DNA from: Bostrychus sinensis
Lineage: Eukaryota > Chordata > Actinopteri > Gobiiformes > Eleotridae
NCBI GenBank assembly: GCA_020698575.1
Contig: CM036242.1
Location: forward strand, 7,944,624-8,008,623
DNA: 64,000 nt
Direction of reading: 5' to 3'
The position numbers and the translations under genes are program-made. Under the pieces are notes generated by a model. The model did no database searches. It saw only the letters and a program-made list of their open reading frames with translations, and was not told the origin of the DNA. Positions 59,715 through 64,000 of this stretch are shown here, in pieces (the first letter of the stretch is position 1; each line of letters begins with the position of its first letter).

Positions 59715-60129
59715 CTAGTTTATTTATAAAGCACTTTAAAAAACAACTAGGCTGGCCAAAGTGCTGGACAGATAAAAATATAAAACAATTACAGACACAG
59801 TACAGTAAAAATATAACCTCAAGCTAAGTTAAAAGCCAAAAAAAAAAAAAAGAAAAAAGAAAAAAAAGCGTTTTAAGATGAGATTTAAAAACAAGAAGTG
59901 AATGGTCTGATGTACAAGTGTGGCTCATTCCACCATTTGGGGGCTGCAACAGAAAAAGCATGGTCTCTAAGTTTCCTTTTGAAAGGAAACTCCTTTTGAG
60001 GGAGAGCATGGCTCAAGCAGATCACACTGGTAATGCAAGGCAAGGCCATTAAGGCGTTTAAAAACTGATTAAACCCTTTTAAAATCAATTTGGAAATGAA
60101 CAGAAAACTGGTGAAGGGAAGCTAAAATT
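59715..60129 (-). repeat. LINE 3' region, antisense
   Basis: 'gtttatttataaagcacttt', 'ggccaaagtgctggacagat', 'aagcgttttaagatgagatt', 'ccaccatttgggggctgcaa' and 'ggcaaggccattaaggcgtt' follow the reversed order of a common fish LINE 3' end. Related to 18371-18745. Confidence 0.75.
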
Positions 60130-61016
60130 GGAGGATCAACTTCTTTTTTGAGCTTTCTTCTGTGTTTTAATGTTGTCCCATCATCAAAAACATACCTGGA
60201 GTTGTGCTTTGTCTCAATCATGCCTTTTTTTCCCAACGCTCTTTATTGCAGATTCTCAATAATATAACATACAGTCTCAGTCACAGGTAAATTGAGTACA
60301 AAAGGTGTATGTTGAGAACCCCCACCCCTGAACTCACCCAAGCCCAGGTCCGAACATGAGACAAACACAAAACAAGGAATCCTGTTCCCACAGTCCCACA
60401 CACATGCAAACACGCAAAATGTATTTATATATAAAATACTACTACTAATAATAATGATGATAAAATGAAATGAATAAATAAATAAAAAAATAAAAAAGAG
60501 AGTGAGAAAGCGAAAGAAAACAGTGGCTTAAATTGTCTCCGTGTCAGGTAGCACAGTAATGGTGTTTACCAGCAACAAATCACGCCTGTTTAAGCTATTC
60601 CTGTATTCTCAAGCTGTCACAGACTTTCTGAGGCCTCAGAACGCTCGGTTCCACAAACCTCCGCCTCTCACACAAACCCCCGCCCACTCCAGGAAGCACC
60701 GACCAATCAACAACCTCTCTACATCCAGTCTGCTCTCATTCATTTATCCCAAAAAACCCAGCTCTGTTTCCATTGATTCCTCACAGACGTTTTTCATTTT
60801 GTAGCAGAATACCATTGTACAAAAAGTTTAAGGAAGTGAAGTGCTCTTTTTCTTTGATTGTGTTTAAAAGATCATCACAGCTATGCACTCTGCTGCCCTC
60901 TGCTGGACCCTTCACTTGTCACATAATGTTTTTAAAGGTTGTAAAATGCACACTGCTGTTCTTGAGATGATTATGATTGGTTTAAAAAATATGAAGAAAA
61001 TCATAACATAGCCCCT
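60130..61016 (-). repeat. TTAA-family copy split by a retroposed insertion
   Basis: The family landmarks on both sides are 'catcaaaaacatacctggag' before, and 'ccgcccactccaggaagcac', 'tgaccaatcaacaacc' and 'cataacatagcccctt' after. About 352 bp (60225-60576) is foreign. Without it the copy is about 535 bp, the family length. Confidence 0.85.
60225..60576 (-). mobile_element. Retroposed LINE-type insertion with poly-A and target duplication
   Basis: On the minus strand this ends 'gcaataaagagcgttggga' followed by a poly-A of seven, with AATAAA about 15 bp before it. Imperfect direct repeats caatcatgcc (60215-60224) and aaatcacgcc (60577-60586) flank it. It fits a 5'-truncated LINE 3' end or a processed-transcript copy. 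No coding sequence was recognised. Confidence 0.7.
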
Positions 61017-61017
61017 T

Positions 61018-61085
61018 CAACTGGGGACATTCAACCCACAACCTTATTACTAAAAGGCAGCTGCATGAACCACTCTACCACAGTG
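61018..61085 (-). repeat. tRNA-like fragment, antisense
   Basis: 'ggggacattcaacccacaac' and 'gaaccactctaccacagtgc' are the antisense of B- and A-box-like SINE head sequence. Confidence 0.5.
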
Positions 61086-61407
61086 CCATCAGTTCCCCAC
61101 CATAACCATCATAACCATTTATTTTGTGTAATGTGTTCTTTCTCTGATTAGTTGTGTGTTTGTTCATGAACCCCAAAAAACAATGTTCCTCTGAAATTTA
61201 ACTCAATCATTTTCACATTGGGATGTTTTCCATAGTCATAGGTGCTCATGTTTTGTTTCCTGGCCTTAGTAAAGTGATTAACATCAAAAATAATACAAAA
61301 TCGTGCAAACTGATCCATTGGTCATCCTATGTAGTGGGCACTGTCCTGCCTGGGATACAGACAGGTTTATCCCTTCTTCTTCTTCCAGTGTCATGAACCC
61401 TGTGCGA

Positions 61408-62460
61408 TCTTCAGTTCAGTTTATTTGCCATTTGCAGTATTAAAAAGAACTACATTGGAAAACAGTTGCAAAGAGCTCAAATTGCACAATCAACATTTAA
61501 ACAAACAAAACATACAAAGCACAAGCCTTAAATAAAACATATGGACACATCCTAAAAAAAACTCATAAATACTAACAATAAAAACACTGAATGTACCGTA
61601 TTTTCCGCACTATAAGGCGCACCTAAAAGCCTTTAATTTTCTCAAAAACCGTGCGCCTTATAATCCGATGCGCCTTATATATGGATCAGTGTTGGTTAAT
61701 TATGGCTACCGTATTCAGGGGGCGTCGCCGAAGTGACAGCGGTAAAAACGATAAAGGGGAATTCCCGTCCCAGCTGTTCATGTGTGCCATAGGCGTGTTT
61801 ATGGATCCTGCCACAAAAGAACAAGGAGGCGTGGCCTTTGCTCCATCTCAGTAGAAGAGTTGCGACATTGAGGGGACAGAAAACTGAGCGCTCGAACGCT
61901 GTTCATGTAGCTTTGAACTGTGACAAATGGAGTTGGAAATACATTGTTTTCAACGAGGGAGCTGTAAGAACGCTGGTTTGTATTCTATTAATAAAGTTTG
62001 ACTGACTGACTTATCTGACTGTTTTATTGACATTCCTTTTAGTGCAGCGCCATCTAGTGATGTGCCTTATAATGCGGTGCGCCCTATATATGAAAACAGT
62101 TTTAAAAAAGGCCATTCATTGAAGGTGCGCCTTATAATCCGATATGCCTTATAGTGCGGAAAATACGATATAAATAGCAGTAAAAGAGGTAACTAAAACA
62201 ATAAGGTGCATGCATGAGGTGTGAGGTATTTCAAAGTGCATTGTTCAAAGTCATCACAGCTTGTGGAAAAAAACTTTTAGCATGACGAGATGTAGTGCAT
62301 TTAATAGAGCGATATGGTTTCCCTGATGGAAGGAGGTCAAACATCTCAGCAGCAGGGTACACCATTCGGACAATTAACCTATAACTTTTCTTGACCTGGC
62401 TGTCTCTGGTATATTTTTGAAATCATTTGGAGCTGGTTTAGGCAACAATTGGGGAACTAA
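61408..62460 (-). repeat. LINE fragment, antisense, interrupted by a transposon
   Basis: 'cagttcagtttatttgccat' and 'gttgcaaagagctcaaattg' (left) and 'agtgcattgttcaaagtcat', 'cacagcttgtggaaaaaaac' and 'tccctgatggaaggaggtca' (right) form one antisense fish LINE stretch. The 573 bp transposon at 61596-62168 splits it. Confidence 0.6.
61596..62168. mobile_element. TA-flanked transposon with CCGTATTTTCCGC ends
   Basis: The 573 bp element starts CCGTATTTTCCGCACTATAA and ends TTATAGTGCGGAAAATACGA, flanked by TA (61594-61595, 62169-62170). 'tgcgccttataatccgat' occurs near both ends. It shares its terminal motif but not its interior with the elements at 50458 and 63610. A 67-codon frame inside (61651-61854) has no known features. 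Confidence 0.88.
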
Positions 62461-62805
62461 GAAAGTTTACTCCTAATAATGCAGCACCTCCTCAGCTGAC
62501 ACTGAAGCTGGCACCATTCTTCTGAGCTCCACCGCAGCAACTGTCACCTGGCAGCACCCAACAATTGTGGTGTTAGACATTTATCATCAGTACCCTACAG
62601 CAATCCATAGGCAACTATATCATGTAAATGCTGCTACCTATATGTGATCACTTTGACTTTGTGCCGAAAACTACAACAAAGGTCATTTCTAGTCCATTTT
62701 AAAAGCCAAAACTGAACTCAGCATATTTTAGGACATATAAAACAACAACAATATCTCGAAGATTGGTAAATCTTGGTAGAAATTACATTTTTGCAGGTCC
62801 TGATG
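62461..62805. other. Non-coding sequence
   Basis: No recognised feature. Confidence 0.5.
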
Positions 62806-63155
62806 CAGGCACAGAAGGCAGATTTTTAAAATAAATATTCCTTGTTAAAACTGAACAAAATTGTTTTTTGGCACGACATGTCTGCAGTACACATTGCCAC
62901 TTCATAGCAGTGAGTGCCATAGGAATGAGAAACTTGTTATTAGTACTGTCTAGACCAATATTATGGGCAAATCAGGGGTGTCAGATTTCAAGCTGAGACC
63001 TGTGGTGATGGCATGTGGTATCGAATGCTATGTATTTCCTGTATTCATTATTAACCAGTCACTATAGGGGCAATTCAGATTTACCTATTGCATGTCTTTG
63101 GATGTTAGGAGGAAGCTGGCGAGAACCTATTTATGTTAACTTAAAGCGGGTATCT
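62806..63155 (+). repeat. 350 bp duplicated block, copy 2
   Basis: It is the partner of 59346-59700, in the same orientation and with moderate divergence (several substitutions and small gaps). It ends in the same antisense SINE scrap ('tgcatgtctttggatgttag'). Confidence 0.8.
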
Positions 63156-63607
63156 TCTTGGATTTTTGCGTGACAAATCAGGCAAAACTGATTGATATCT
63201 GAATCTCTACCACTGCTTCAAATTTCACGCTTGTATCATAATTTTGAACGATTTTTCCATTATCCTTCCCGCTACAGTGCACTTCAGTGCTACAAACTGT
63301 GCTGCAATATTACAGCAGAGGCCATTGCAGCTGGAGATGTTATGATGTTAAATGCCTAACACACATGCATCGTCACCCGGACCCTCTCCTGAAATCTTGA
63401 GGAGCTCCTGGTTGTTTGTTCACACACACACTCAAGATCCTTGATCCTTGGATGGCTATGTCTGGAGTAATAAAATATTTAAATGTGTGAGGAGATGTCT
63501 GTTCAGTTGCATTTAGGGGTAATTAAATCTGTGTTAATCTGTTCTGTCCCCCAAATCCAAATCAAATCCCAAAGAACCAGGCTGCTTTTTATAAAATATA
63601 AAATCAA
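63156..63607. other. Non-coding sequence
   Basis: No recognised feature. Confidence 0.5.
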
Positions 63608-63609
63608 TA

Positions 63610-64000
63610 CCGTATTTTCCGGACTATAAGTCGCATTTTTTTTCATAGTCTGGCTAGGAGTGCGACATATACTCAGCTGCGACTTATATATTAAAATATT
63701 TCACGTGTTTGTTACTTTCACACTGACAGCTGCGACAGGGCGCTCTAGGTTTGTGTACCACTGACAATTTAAAATGTAAACATTACCACTAACAACTTAG
63801 GCTATAAAGACAACTGAGAAAGAGCAGAATAATTGGAAATGGAACTGATGCTGAGTCTGACGACAGCCACGCAGAGGAGGAAGCGGCGCTTCGTCTACCT
63901 CCGGAGTTGGAGGAGTTGTTCAGAAGCGACACCGCGGATGAAGAATTTAAAGGATTTAGTGATTAGGAGTGAGATGGTGAGTTTGGTGAACTTGTTATAT
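63610..64000 (+). mobile_element. Second CCGTATTTTCCGG transposon, cut by the window end
   Basis: It starts CCGTATTTTCCGGACTATAA after TA (63608-63609) and follows the element at 50458 closely from 'taccactgacaatttaaaat' through the exon-like block (63832-63976) and donor GTGAGT at 63977. The right end lies beyond the window. Confidence 0.88.

Overview
The window looks like teleost fish nuclear DNA, probably from a percomorph. This is inferred from the repeats: tRNA-headed SINEs with fish-type bodies, L2/Rex-like LINE tails, Tc1/mariner relics, many short hAT and PIF/Harbinger elements, and AT-rich unique sequence between them. I found no intact host protein-coding gene, no rRNA, no convincing functional tRNA and no CRISPR array. 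It is intergenic or deep intronic sequence. All gene-like sequence I can support is transposon-derived and broken.

The largest feature is a 5.1 kb minisatellite (2698-7806) of 213 units of 24 bp. Its flanks belong to a TTAA-bounded dispersed element. A second copy of that element, inverted at about 20.6-21.2 kb, carries only one unexpanded version of the unit (20983-21010). The window therefore holds both an expanded array and a likely ancestral single-copy state.

From 8 to 24 kb there are hAT elements (8972-9224, 11420-12073, 13071-13508), PIF/Harbinger-like elements with TAA duplications (12212-12923, 19693-20045), SINEs (one at 16936-17315 with a perfect 11 bp duplication) and antisense LINE tails. 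One older repeat (11309-13930) has been split by three DNA transposons. Its uninterrupted relative lies at 35884-36330.

From 24 to 50 kb there is a 1667 bp mariner-like element with 62 bp terminal inverted repeats and the start of a transposase (24607-26273), a CACTG-ended element (37982-38481), a 1.7 kb hAT (41522-43230), a TAA-flanked element (45357-45888), a hAT holding a LINE fragment (46329-47101), and a 306 bp internally deleted Tc1 element (49450-49755).

From 50 to 64 kb, three TA-flanked elements share a CCGTATTTTCC terminus. Two of them keep the same exon-like acidic reading frame followed by a consensus splice donor. The region also has a further hAT (57744-58847), a 350 bp dispersed duplication, and a LINE-type retroposed insertion inside a TTAA-family copy. 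Short unique GC-moderate islands, such as 38870-39260, 48810-49100 and 54580-54790, are possible conserved non-coding elements, which sequence reading alone cannot confirm.
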